Origin: an uncultured Acidobacteriota bacterium
Lineage (GTDB): Bacteria; Acidobacteriota; Blastocatellia; Pyrinomonadales; Pyrinomonadaceae
Length of the DNA stretch: 64,000 nucleotides
NCBI GenBank assembly: GCA_937859595.1
Contig: CALMAH010000016.1
Coordinates: 124,001-188,000 of the forward strand
Reading direction: 5' to 3'
The position numbers and the translations under genes were made by a program. A model generated the notes under the pieces. It was not told where the DNA came from and searched no databases. It worked only from the letters and a program-made list of their open reading frames with translations. This document shows positions 1 through 8,533 of the stretch, one piece after another. Each line of letters starts with the position of its first letter. Within the stretch, counting starts at the first letter, position 1.

Positions 1-653
1 CCTATACTGCCGTTGACCCGGAACATATCGCCGAAGCGGCTGCGGCGAACGCTCGTGGCCGTTTGCGGGAGCAGTTCGAAATCTCGAACGTGGATAAGGT
101 AGTTTTGACCGTCGGCCAATTTGTCGATCTTAAGGGCAGATGGGACTTGTTGGACGCGGCAGCGGATGTTATTAGCATACGCGACGACGTTGTTTTCGTA
201 TGGCTGATGCAGGACGCTATGGACGAGGAGGCGGCCCGGCGGGTCGAGGAATACTGGCTCGGAGAGCGCTTTCGGCCGATAACCTCGGCAGAGGCCGGCG
301 GGAGCAGGCAACGAATTCTGGAATTCTTTTGCGTCGCCGACATCTTCGTTCTACCCAGCCATCTTGAAGGCCTGCCCATTGCTCTGCTCGAAGCGATGGC
401 CCTTGAAATACCTTCCATTTCGACCAATATTTATGCCATTCCGGAAGCGATAATCGACGGTAGCACGGGGCTTTTGGTGGAGCCTCGCCGACCCGACCAG
501 TTGTCTGAGGCAATTCTCAAACTCCTGAACGATGAGAACCTTTGCCGCTCGCTGGCAAGGGAGGGAAGCCGTCGAGTATTGAGCACATTCGACGAAGGCA
601 CATCGGCTGGAACGGTGATCGCCGAATACAATAAAGCTATTGGAGCAAAATGA
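1..653 (+). CDS. Glycosyltransferase family 4, C-terminal part (cut by window edge)
   Basis: The reading frame is open from base 3 with no start, so the gene begins before the window; about 217 residues are visible. They form the C-terminal Rossmann half of a GT-B glycosyltransferase. The nucleotide-sugar binding signature is present: PSHLEGLPIALLEAMA, followed by the E-x7-E style glutamates and GSTGLLVEP. Such enzymes add a sugar from a nucleotide donor to a lipid-linked glycan on the cytoplasmic face. Its stop overlaps the start of the flippase gene by 4 nt, so the two are probably translated together. Donor and acceptor cannot be told from sequence. The TTG at 63 is not taken as a start because the frame continues upstream. 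Confidence 0.9.
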   Translation, partial: YTAVDPEHIAEAAAANARGRLREQFEISNVDKVVLTVGQFVDLKGRWDLLDAAADVISIRDDVVFVWLMQDAMDEEAARRVEEYWLGERFRPITSAEAGGSRQRILEFFCVADIFVLPSHLEGLPIALLEAMALEIPSISTNIYAIPEAIIDGSTGLLVEPRRPDQLSEAILKLLNDENLCRSLAREGSRRVLSTFDEGTSAGTVIAEYNKAIGAK

Positions 654-2161
654 CCGCACGGCCCCGCGCTGCTCAAACATCCGCGAACGTCGTCAGAAAC
701 GTACTATACGGATCGCTGACCTGGGTGCTGCCTGTTTTTCTGAGTCTGCTGGCGACCCCGTTGTTGATAGAGTCACTCAGCATAGAGACCTATGGTGTTT
801 ATGTTCTCATTTTGGGACTGATTTCCTATTCGTTCTCGTTTGGTCTCGGACGAGCTGCGGTAAAGTACATTGCCGAATATCTGATCTCGGGCAAAACCGG
901 CGAAATACGAAATATCTTCTCGGCAACAATGATATTGAGCGTTGCCGTGGGAATGATCGGGCTGCTTTTGATCTTCGTACTTGCGAACTGGCTGGTAAAA
1001 GATCTGCTGCGGATCGAAGAATCGCTCCAGGAGTCAGCCACAACAGGGATCAGGATCGCCGGGGCGGTCATATTTATCTCCGGAATTGCGCAGGCATTCT
1101 GGTCCGTACTGCAGGGTGCACAGCGATTTGATATCTACTCAAAGCTGTTCAACGCGAACAGCGTACTCCTGCTTTCAGGTAACCTCCTGCTGGCCTATTT
1201 TGGTTTTGGCTTGGCAACGCTTCTTTGGTGGAACCTCGCAAGCCTAACACTGATGACTGTCATTTCTGGATCAGCTGCCATGCGCACAGTCCCCGGCATC
1301 GGTTTTGGGTTAACGGACGGAGTTTCTGCCCTGCCGCGTATCATGGGTTTTACAACGGGCATTGTGGGATATCAACTGTTGGGAAATGCGCTGCTTTTGA
1401 TTGAGCGAGGATGGATAACCCGAACGTTCGGAAGCTCAGAACTATCTTACTATGTAGTCGCAATGTCTCTCGGATTATATATTCTTGGGTTTTCTAACAG
1501 TCTCGCTCTTGTGATTGCGCCGCTTACCAGCGAGACCCAGGCAGACAAAGAACGGCTAAGGTCGGTCTATTTGAGATCGACGAAGTTCATCGTGATGATC
1601 GTAGGGTTCTTGGTAATGGCACTTATTACGGGAAGACATGTCTTTTTATCACTTTGGATCGGCCCGGATTTTGCAGACCGCGCATCCGATCTTATGGCGG
1701 TACATTTGATCTCGTTCGGATTATTTTCGATAGTCGTAGTATCTTGGCAAATGCGGGAGGGACTCGGGTTTCCTTCACACAATCTTTGGATCACCGCGGT
1801 CTATTTCGCGCTCACACTCGGCTTGATGTATCTGTTCACGATCTACTGGGAGACGTTGGGAGTAGCAATGGCTCGACTCGTAGGATGTATGTTTATGGCG
1901 GCTTTTATTTTCCAGTTCGAAAGATGGCTTTTTGGAAAGGTCGCGATCAGGTACTGGGCCGGACTATTGCTTGCAGTAGCTGGGGCAACGGCAGCGGCAG
2001 GGGCGGCGAATATCTACCTTTTGTCCCTGTTTCCAAGAAACTGGCTGACCATGCTTTTCGCGGTAGCAATTAGCGGCGGGATATATGGAACCGCTCTCGT
2101 TTTATTCCGTGCTATTGACGACGAGGAACGAAGGTTTGCACTTGCGATCTTCAAACGCTAG
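650..2161 (+). CDS. Wzx-like oligosaccharide flippase (MOP/MATE superfamily)
   Basis: A 503-residue protein that is hydrophobic throughout, with about 12-14 membrane helices, matching the usual length and topology of polysaccharide flippases (PST family). It begins with the typical N-terminal stretch in which helix 1 is followed by a proline-rich TPLLIESLS turn. It would flip undecaprenyl-PP-linked repeat units from the cytoplasmic to the periplasmic face. The ATG overlaps the upstream glycosyltransferase stop by 4 nt and has GGAG four bases ahead. A methyltransferase and a Wzy-like polymerase follow, which supports a Wzx/Wzy-dependent pathway. Family-level assignment is solid; the substrate is unknown. 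Confidence 0.88.
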   Translation: MTARPRAAQTSANVVRNVLYGSLTWVLPVFLSLLATPLLIESLSIETYGVYVLILGLISYSFSFGLGRAAVKYIAEYLISGKTGEIRNIFSATMILSVAVGMIGLLLIFVLANWLVKDLLRIEESLQESATTGIRIAGAVIFISGIAQAFWSVLQGAQRFDIYSKLFNANSVLLLSGNLLLAYFGFGLATLLWWNLASLTLMTVISGSAAMRTVPGIGFGLTDGVSALPRIMGFTTGIVGYQLLGNALLLIERGWITRTFGSSELSYYVVAMSLGLYILGFSNSLALVIAPLTSETQADKERLRSVYLRSTKFIVMIVGFLVMALITGRHVFLSLWIGPDFADRASDLMAVHLISFGLFSIVVVSWQMREGLGFPSHNLWITAVYFALTLGLMYLFTIYWETLGVAMARLVGCMFMAAFIFQFERWLFGKVAIRYWAGLLLAVAGATAAAGAANIYLLSLFPRNWLTMLFAVAISGGIYGTALVLFRAIDDEERRFALAIFKR

Positions 2162-2180
2162 GAAAAGCGGCAAGAACGAT

Positions 2181-2855
2181 ATGAGATCATTGCAGAGGGT
2201 GCCATTTATTTTAGACGCCGTCACGGGGCGGTCGGTGTTGCATTTGGGATGCACAAACTATCCTTATACTGAAGACTCGATCAAGGCCGGCACCTTTCTA
2301 CATAGTAAGATCGCGGATGCGGCAAGAGAGGTTTATGGATTCGACTCTGATGAGCGGGGCATCGAACTTCTCAAGTCCAAAGGTTATGAGAATCTTTTCC
2401 TTGCAGATCTGGAAAACCTTGGAAATATAGAGTTAGACCAGACATTTGACGTGATCGTTGCCGGAGAGATGATCGAACACTTACTCAATCCCGGGCTTTT
2501 CCTGAGAGGGGTCAAACGCTTCTTGCGTGACGATTCTGTGATGATATTGACGACTCCGAACGCATATTCGGTCTTTCGATTCTTGATCTATACAGTAAGC
2601 GGGAAACGTGGGGTCAACGAACCCGTGCATCCGGACCACGTTGCGTATTATTCATTCAAGACCCTTAGCAGATCATTGGATCTTGCCGGATACGAAATTG
2701 ACGATTTTTGTTTCTACGATATAGGGACGGAGCACAGGCCGACGAATCGGTGGATATACAACGTCGTTAACGACATTTCTGTGGCCCTTTTTCCTCAGTT
2801 GAGCGACGGTGTTATTGCCGTTTGCAGGAAACGCAACGAGGCCCATTCTATGTGA
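2181..2855 (+). CDS. Class I SAM-dependent methyltransferase
   Basis: About 224 residues. Motif I is VLHLGCTNYPY, a variant of the glycine-rich SAM loop. It is followed by an acidic residue region and the VIVAGEMIEHLLNPG segment typical of Methyltransf_11/23 enzymes. I place the start at ATG 2181, 20 nt after the flippase stop; an in-frame upstream start at 2085 would lie inside the flippase gene and adds residues unlike the family. It probably methylates a sugar or lipid-linked glycan intermediate of the surrounding locus, but the acceptor is not evident. The first SAM glycines are partly replaced (LGC instead of the usual GxGxG). Confidence 0.82.
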   Translation: MRSLQRVPFILDAVTGRSVLHLGCTNYPYTEDSIKAGTFLHSKIADAAREVYGFDSDERGIELLKSKGYENLFLADLENLGNIELDQTFDVIVAGEMIEHLLNPGLFLRGVKRFLRDDSVMILTTPNAYSVFRFLIYTVSGKRGVNEPVHPDHVAYYSFKTLSRSLDLAGYEIDDFCFYDIGTEHRPTNRWIYNVVNDISVALFPQLSDGVIAVCRKRNEAHSM

Positions 2856-2910
2856 CTTTTTGCGAGCCGGGGATGCCCGCTAACGCTAATTTGAGTTAAA
2901 ATTTATTTCG

Positions 2911-4455
2911 ATGGTAGCACGAATTCAAAGTATCCATCCCGTTCGCCCTCTCCGCGGGAGCATGCTTGGGCCTGCTCTGGCGCTTTGGGGCGTGGGATTG
3001 CTTGCCGTCATTGTCCTCCTTTGGCTCACGACAGACATTTCCGGGATCTTTCCGAATTTTTTCCTTCTGCCGTGGGTGTTTCTCGCGGGTGCGGTGATAC
3101 TCGCACCAAGTGCATGGTTGATCTATAAGGGCCGGTTCGATTTCTTTCATCCGCTGGTATTTGCCACCTGGTCTTATATTTTTCCTGCGTTCGTTATTGG
3201 AGGTTTGATCGTTGCATTTGACCTCGTAGAATGGTATTTCCTCTCGTTCATCGAAGACCCGCGCTACACTCTTCCGCTTTCGCTGGTGTACATTACCATC
3301 GGTTTCGCGGGCCTCACCGCTGGCTACTTTATGCCGGTGGGGCGATGGCTTTCAAATATAGCCGAAAAACGGGCGCCAAAATGGGAATGGAGACCGGAGC
3401 GATTTTGGATCGCCGGACTGGTCTTGCTTGCCATCGGCTCTGGGGTAAACATACTTGGGTTCCTTCAGGGTATTCTCGGTTTTCAGCGAAACATTGATAT
3501 CGGTTCCTTTGACGCCGCACTTTATTTTCTGTTGACTCTGCTGACAATGGGAACTGTCCTACTCTGGTTGTCGGTATTTTCGACGAAGCAGCGGACGGGG
3601 ATGTTCTACATCATTTTGATGCTGCTTATCCTGTTCATTCCCTTGCGGATGGCATTCATGGGAAGCCGCGGTGGACTGATCGTTGGGCTTCTGCCGATCG
3701 TTTTTGCTTATTATCATTCCGGCAGAAAAGTAAAACTGAAGTCAACGCTGGTTTTTGCAGCTCTTGCATCGGTCGCACTGGTCGTCGGAAGTGCCTACGG
3801 AACCATTTTCCGCAATATAAAAGGCACCGAAGCAAGCGTAGCCGTTGAAAGTTATAGCGGAATGGTGCTTGACACGTTCGATCACATGCTCGAGGCCGAT
3901 CCCGGCGTGATATTAACGGAAACGTCAAATGCATTGATCGCGCGGGTCGAAAATCTGACTTCCGTTGCCGTTGTCGTATCGAACTACGAAAAATTGGCCC
4001 CTTACGAAGCTGCGTATGGACTCGAGAACAACATTATCAACGACCTTTTCGGGGCTCTCATTCCACGATTTCTTTGGACAAACAAACCTCCGACTTCTGA
4101 TGCTCGGAGTTACAGCGACCTTTATTTTAATTTCGGTGATAATTCGTTTGCAGTAACGCCTTTTGGAGACCTTCTTCGTAATTTTGGACCGATCGGCATT
4201 CCCTTCGGGATGATGCTGCTTGGGTTTTATCTTCGGTTCATCTACTCGTTCCTTATCGAAACTCCCTTTTCATCCATTTGGCGGAAGACCTGCTACTATG
4301 TGCTGCTTACGGTAGTCTCGTATGAGGCCTTCTATGCGACCCTCTTCCCGTCGATCGTTCGGGTGTCTTTTGTGATCGTGATCGGATTGTGCATCATACG
4401 TTTTCTACTCCCTAAGCCTCAGGGGCCAATGACTAGCACGGGTGGTGCCGCATGA
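2911..4455 (+). CDS. Wzy-like O-antigen/polysaccharide polymerase, integral membrane
   Basis: A 514-residue protein with roughly 11-12 hydrophobic segments and one large polar loop in the second half (about residues 290-410). That is the topology of Wzy polymerases and O-antigen ligases. The loop contains an arginine/aspartate-rich stretch (PRFLWTNKPPTSDAR) that could be the periplasmic catalytic region. Wzy proteins share little sequence, so the call rests on topology and position: flippase two genes upstream, heptose and aminosugar genes downstream. It overlaps the next gene by 4 nt. An oligosaccharide ligase is the main alternative. Confidence 0.72.
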   Translation: MVARIQSIHPVRPLRGSMLGPALALWGVGLLAVIVLLWLTTDISGIFPNFFLLPWVFLAGAVILAPSAWLIYKGRFDFFHPLVFATWSYIFPAFVIGGLIVAFDLVEWYFLSFIEDPRYTLPLSLVYITIGFAGLTAGYFMPVGRWLSNIAEKRAPKWEWRPERFWIAGLVLLAIGSGVNILGFLQGILGFQRNIDIGSFDAALYFLLTLLTMGTVLLWLSVFSTKQRTGMFYIILMLLILFIPLRMAFMGSRGGLIVGLLPIVFAYYHSGRKVKLKSTLVFAALASVALVVGSAYGTIFRNIKGTEASVAVESYSGMVLDTFDHMLEADPGVILTETSNALIARVENLTSVAVVVSNYEKLAPYEAAYGLENNIINDLFGALIPRFLWTNKPPTSDARSYSDLYFNFGDNSFAVTPFGDLLRNFGPIGIPFGMMLLGFYLRFIYSFLIETPFSSIWRKTCYYVLLTVVSYEAFYATLFPSIVRVSFVIVIGLCIIRFLLPKPQGPMTSTGGAA

Positions 4456-5516
4456 GCGAGGACACGAAAGAAAAAGTAGTCTTTACAAACGGATGTTTTG
4501 ACGTTTTGCATCCCGGCCATCTGAGTCTTCTCGAAAGGGCCAAGGCTCTTGGGACAAAACTGGTTGTCGGCATAAACAGCGACAGGTCAGTTGCATCAAT
4601 AAAGGGTCCGGAACGACCCGTTTTTTCGCAAGAACATCGAAAGAGGATGCTGCTTGCGCTGGCACCAGTGGATGAAGTCCATATATTTGAAGAACTTACA
4701 CCTGAGAAGTTAATCTGTCACATTAATCCAAATGTGCTTGTTAAAGGTGGTGATTGGCCAACCAATGAGATCATCGGAGCGAATTTTGTGCTGGAACGCG
4801 GTGGGGAGGTCCACTCGTTGCCGTTACTTGAAGGCTTTTCTTCATCAGCGGTAATGAAGACGATGAGGAAAGAAGAACCAAAGACAACGAGTGACGCCGG
4901 AATCAGCGTAGGTTCGATATACCGCCGTTCGCTTGCGGAACATCAGTCTGTCTTCGATAGCCTTGCAAACGATTGCCAAGAGTCGGTCGAGTCCGGAGCG
5001 GCGATATTGACAGAGACGCTCGACTCAGGCAACAAAATATTGATATGCGGCAATGGGGGGAGTGCAGCTGATGCTCAGCATATCGCCGCAGAGTTCGTTG
5101 GACGGTATGAAAGGGAGAGAATAGCCCTTCCTGCCATAGCGCTAACGACCGACACGTCGGCATTGACAGCGCTTTCTAACGACTACGACTTCGAAAGGGT
5201 TTTTGCGCGGCAAGTGGATGCGCTTGCCGTCCCCGGTGATTGCCTGATCGCCATATCGACCAGCGGCACATCGCCAAATGTAGTCGCAGCAGTGATGGCC
5301 GCGCGAAAGAAGGGATGTAAGATACTCGGGATGACCGGAGCAAGGGGAAAAAAGCTGGCCTCCCTTTCGGACGCCTGTGTAATGGTGCCCTCTGAACGTA
5401 CGGCGAGGATCCAGGAAGCCCATATAACCATTGCACATATTTGGTGCGAGATGGTGGACCATCATTTCGCTGACTATCAAGAGGCGTTCGATGCCGCCGG
5501 CTCTTCGAATGTATGA
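4452..5516 (+). CDS. rfaE2-gmhA: Fused heptose-1-P adenylyltransferase (RfaE2) and phosphoheptose isomerase (GmhA)
   Basis: Two ADP-heptose pathway enzymes lie in one 354-residue chain. Residues 8-140 are a cytidylyltransferase-fold domain with FTNGCFD and the HPGH nucleotide-binding motif at 20-23, as in the adenylyltransferase half of HldE. Residues 155-350 are a SIS-domain isomerase with CGNGGSAADAQH (199-210), AAEF, STSGTSPN and the QEAH region. These match GmhA, which converts sedoheptulose 7-phosphate to D-glycero-D-manno-heptose 7-phosphate. The chain therefore carries the first and a late step of the pathway, while the kinase is encoded directly downstream with a 4-nt overlap. GmhB phosphatase and HldD epimerase are not in the window. 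The domain order is unusual, since RfaE2 is more often fused to the RfaE1 kinase. Confidence 0.92.
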   Translation: MSEDTKEKVVFTNGCFDVLHPGHLSLLERAKALGTKLVVGINSDRSVASIKGPERPVFSQEHRKRMLLALAPVDEVHIFEELTPEKLICHINPNVLVKGGDWPTNEIIGANFVLERGGEVHSLPLLEGFSSSAVMKTMRKEEPKTTSDAGISVGSIYRRSLAEHQSVFDSLANDCQESVESGAAILTETLDSGNKILICGNGGSAADAQHIAAEFVGRYERERIALPAIALTTDTSALTALSNDYDFERVFARQVDALAVPGDCLIAISTSGTSPNVVAAVMAARKKGCKILGMTGARGKKLASLSDACVMVPSERTARIQEAHITIAHIWCEMVDHHFADYQEAFDAAGSSNV

Positions 5517-6496
5517 TCGAAAATCTGAAATCGGCCCGATTGCTAATTGTCGGTGACGTTATGCTCGACCGCTATTGGTGGGGGGACGTAGATCGTATCT
5601 CTCCGGAGGCTCCGGTTCCAGTGGTCAGGCTCCGGCGTAGCAGTGTCGCCGCAGGGGGAGCGGGAAATGTGGCGGTAAACGCCGCGGGGCTGGGAGCTAG
5701 AACGTTCCTTGTGGGAGCAGTTGGTAACGATGAGGAAGCGTCGGTTGTCCGCCGAGTGCTTGAGAAAGAAGGGATCGACCCAGCTGATCTAGTTACACGA
5801 GACGGTGCCCCGACCACCGTTAAGACCCGCATCGTTGCCCACGGACAACACGTGGTACGGGTCGACCAGGAGTCGGATGCTGAAGACCCTGCGTTTGCTC
5901 TGGAACGGGAAACCGAATCGGCCCTTTCTCATCTTGATAACGTTGATGCCGTGATCGTCTCCGACTATGCGAAGGGTTTTGTTTCCGATGTTATGCTTCG
6001 AGAACTTTTCTCAGGGGCATCTGCTAGAAACATTCCTGTATTGGTCGATCCGAAAGGGAGGGATTATGCTCGATTCCATGGCGCAACATTGATAACGCCG
6101 AACCTTCGTGAAGCCGCCGACGCTGCCGGGATCGACAGCAGGTCCAGAAATGTGGCTACGGCAGCAGGAACGAGACTAATGGAAACAGGGGGATTTCAGG
6201 CTGTCCTTGTCACACAGGGAAGTGACGGAATGACGTTGTTCAGGCGCGACTTCGACCCAACCCACATGCCCGCGCACGCAAGAGAAGTTTATGACGTCAC
6301 AGGAGCCGGGGACACCGTGATCGCCACGATGGGTGCGTCGGTAGCCGCTGGCTTCGACCTTGAGGAAGCTGCCCGGCTGGCTAATCTTGCTGCCGGGGTG
6401 GTCGTTGCTCAGATAGGCACGACGTCGATCAAATTTGACGAATTGAGTTCCGCTTTAATGGACGCGGGCATTTCGGTCCGGAAAAAGGCAAGTTGA
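5513..6496 (+). CDS. rfaE1: D-glycero-beta-D-manno-heptose-7-phosphate kinase (PfkB family)
   Basis: A 327-residue ribokinase/PfkB-fold kinase. The N-terminal VGDVMLDRYWWGDVDRISPE block is the RfaE1 (HldE kinase half) signature. GGAGNVAVNAAGLGA follows, and the C-terminal DVTGAGDTVIATM (about residue 265) carries the catalytic aspartate and anion hole. It phosphorylates heptose 7-phosphate at C1. The length equals the kinase domain of E. coli HldE without its adenylyltransferase half, which here sits on the preceding gene fused to GmhA. Overlaps of 4 nt on each side indicate a translationally coupled unit. Confidence 0.93.
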   Translation: MIENLKSARLLIVGDVMLDRYWWGDVDRISPEAPVPVVRLRRSSVAAGGAGNVAVNAAGLGARTFLVGAVGNDEEASVVRRVLEKEGIDPADLVTRDGAPTTVKTRIVAHGQHVVRVDQESDAEDPAFALERETESALSHLDNVDAVIVSDYAKGFVSDVMLRELFSGASARNIPVLVDPKGRDYARFHGATLITPNLREAADAAGIDSRSRNVATAAGTRLMETGGFQAVLVTQGSDGMTLFRRDFDPTHMPAHAREVYDVTGAGDTVIATMGASVAAGFDLEEAARLANLAAGVVVAQIGTTSIKFDELSSALMDAGISVRKKAS

Positions 6497-7596
6497 AGAA
6501 AATTCTAGTATTCAGGATCGGACATCTAGGAGATACGCTGGTCTCATTGCCCGCATTTTGGAGGATCCGCGACTCTTTCCCCGATGCACACATTACGTTG
6601 CTGACGAATTTTGATCCGGATGATCCGCGTTTGTTGTCCCCGAAGGATGTTCTTCCCGAATCAGGGCTGTTTGATGCCCTGATGTCGTACCCTCCAGCGG
6701 AACGCGTCTTAACATCGGGGCCAGAGATCATTAGATTCCTGTTTCGGCTGCGAAGGCAACGGTTTGACGCCGTCTTCTATTTGCCGCCTCGTTCACGAAC
6801 CGCGGTCCAGGCCGTCCGTGATATACGATTTTTCAAGTTAGCCGGGATTCGGAAGGTATTTGGCGATCGGACACTGGAAGCTCGGCGGCTGCCGATCCAA
6901 AGTCCCCCTGAGGCTTCGGCCGTCATTTCAGAGTCGGAATACCTTTTGGAATGTGTATCAGAAGGAATTCCAGAATTGTCGCGAGAATCAAAGAGCGAGC
7001 TTCTTATTACCGAGACGGAAAGAAAGGCGGCATTCGAATGGCTCGCCTCATCAGTGGATCTGGCTGAAAACGATCTTCGTTTGATCGCTGTAGCACCCGG
7101 AAGCAAGTGGGAGTCAAAGATTTGGAACGAGAAAAGGTATTCTGAAGTCGTGGCTCGCCTAATGGAAAGGGTGAACGCATTTCCAGTCGTATTTGGGGGC
7201 GAAGAGGACCGTGAAAAGGGAGAACGGCTAATTGCAAAATGGGGCAGGGGAGCGAACGCCTGTGGTAAACTCACCGTTCGGCAATCGGCAGCTCTGATCG
7301 AGCGATGCGCTCTGTATCTTGGTAACGACACGGGGACGATGCATCTGGCCGCCGCCGTCGGAACAAGATGTGTGGCCGTGTTTGCCGCGATCGATCTTGA
7401 AGGACGGTGGTATCCGATAGGCGAAGGCCACCGCATATTTCGATCCACTGTGGAATGTCAGCATTGTCACACGCCAGATTGTTTTAATTTCAATAAATGT
7501 CTTGAGCTTATCGAAGTCTCCGCGGTGTTGGAGGCTTGCGAGTCAATAATGAGCGGGGCAACGAAAGCTCCGGCATCGCCGGTGCCCGAGGCTTGA
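6493..7596 (+). CDS. Glycosyltransferase family 9, ADP-heptose:LPS heptosyltransferase-like
   Basis: A 367-residue GT-B enzyme. The N-terminus (KILVFRIGHLGDTL) is the GT9 signature for the acceptor-side loop. The C-terminal half contains APGSKWESKIWN, FGGEEDRE and YLGNDTGTMHLAAAVG, the heptosyltransferase donor-site motif. It follows the heptose kinase with a 4-nt overlap, so ADP-heptose is the likely donor. The start is a TTG at 6493 with AAGG a few bases upstream; no ATG lies near the conserved N-terminus. The C-terminal CxxCHTPDC cluster is a feature seen in some GT9 members. Acceptor unknown. Confidence 0.9.
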   Translation: MKKILVFRIGHLGDTLVSLPAFWRIRDSFPDAHITLLTNFDPDDPRLLSPKDVLPESGLFDALMSYPPAERVLTSGPEIIRFLFRLRRQRFDAVFYLPPRSRTAVQAVRDIRFFKLAGIRKVFGDRTLEARRLPIQSPPEASAVISESEYLLECVSEGIPELSRESKSELLITETERKAAFEWLASSVDLAENDLRLIAVAPGSKWESKIWNEKRYSEVVARLMERVNAFPVVFGGEEDREKGERLIAKWGRGANACGKLTVRQSAALIERCALYLGNDTGTMHLAAAVGTRCVAVFAAIDLEGRWYPIGEGHRIFRSTVECQHCHTPDCFNFNKCLELIEVSAVLEACESIMSGATKAPASPVPEA

Positions 7597-7633
7597 ACCG
7601 GTTCACGTAATTCATCAGGAGTCGAAGTTCGAC
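7594..7633. promoter_or_regulatory. Two small palindromes before the aminosugar genes
   Basis: TGAACCGGTTCA (7594-7605, perfect 12-bp palindrome starting on the GT9 stop codon) and GTCGAAGTTCGAC (7621-7633, palindrome around a central G) occupy the only sizeable gap (58 nt) between the heptose block and the deoxy-aminosugar block. They may be operators or short hairpins. No promoter hexamers are convincing. Confidence 0.3.
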
Positions 7634-7654
7634 AGATAAACTGATCGTTTAACT

Positions 7655-8533
7655 ATGCGAGTGCTTATACTGGGCGGAAGCGGGATGCTTGGCCACAAAT
7701 TAGTTCAAGTGCTAGGCGAGGAATTTGCGGTGTACTCGACCACAAGGTCATCGTTTAGCGAGCTTTTGGAGTACAAGATCTTCGATGAGGAAAGCACGAT
7801 CACGGGGTTTGATGCAATGCGCGAGGGCCCGATCAGAAAAGCGATCGAGGCCTGTTCCCCGGACGTTGTGATCAACGCCATTGGAATGGTCAAACAGCGG
7901 CCCGAGTCTGACGACATCGTGCAAGCCGTCACCCTAAACACGATCCTTCCCCACATGTGCGCAAAACTTGCGTCGGACTATGGTTTTAGATTCATAACAG
8001 TAAGCACTGACTGTGTTTTTAGCGGAAAGAAGGGAGATTACTCAGAAGTAGACGACCCGGACGCAGAAGATCTCTATGGCCAGACAAAACACTGGGGCGA
8101 GGTTGTTGGCGAAAATTGCCTGACGCTTCGAACGTCAATAATTGGACGTGAGCTTTGGAGCACCCGCGGACTGATCGAGTGGTTTCTATCAAACCGAGGC
8201 AATTCCGTATCGGGTTATGCATCTGCGATCTTTTCCGGCTTTCCAACCGTCGTCTTTGCAGATATAATCAAGCGTTTGATCACTGAACACAAGGATATAT
8301 CAGGGGTTTACCACGTTTCGAGCGATCCGATCAGCAAATTTGACTTGCTCTGCCTAGCCAACGAACATTTCGATGCGGGAATTCAAGTCGTTCGTTCGGA
8401 TAAGGTCACGATCGATCGCAGCCTCAATTCGCACAAGTTTCGCATGGCCACCGGTATTCGACCTCGTCCTTGGCCGGAGATGATGGCGACCATGGCCTCG
8501 GACCCGACCCCTTACGATAAATGGAGAAATTAA
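7655..8533 (+). CDS. RmlD-like NADPH-dependent sugar-nucleotide reductase
   Basis: A 292-residue extended short-chain dehydrogenase. The Rossmann motif GGSGMLG is at residues 7-13, INAIGMVKQ follows, STDCVFSG contributes the Ser/Thr, and YGQTK (141-145) is the YxxxK pair. RmlD reduces a 4-keto nucleotide sugar. The flanking genes are CapE-like and WecB-like, so the likely step is reduction of the 4-keto intermediate in UDP-L-RhaNAc/L-QuiNAc synthesis, the role of WbvR. CapF/WbjC, used in the L-FucNAc route, has an extra cupin domain that is absent here. The substrate is inferred from context. A 13-nt overlap links it to the next gene. Confidence 0.82.
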   Translation: MRVLILGGSGMLGHKLVQVLGEEFAVYSTTRSSFSELLEYKIFDEESTITGFDAMREGPIRKAIEACSPDVVINAIGMVKQRPESDDIVQAVTLNTILPHMCAKLASDYGFRFITVSTDCVFSGKKGDYSEVDDPDAEDLYGQTKHWGEVVGENCLTLRTSIIGRELWSTRGLIEWFLSNRGNSVSGYASAIFSGFPTVVFADIIKRLITEHKDISGVYHVSSDPISKFDLLCLANEHFDAGIQVVRSDKVTIDRSLNSHKFRMATGIRPRPWPEMMATMASDPTPYDKWRN

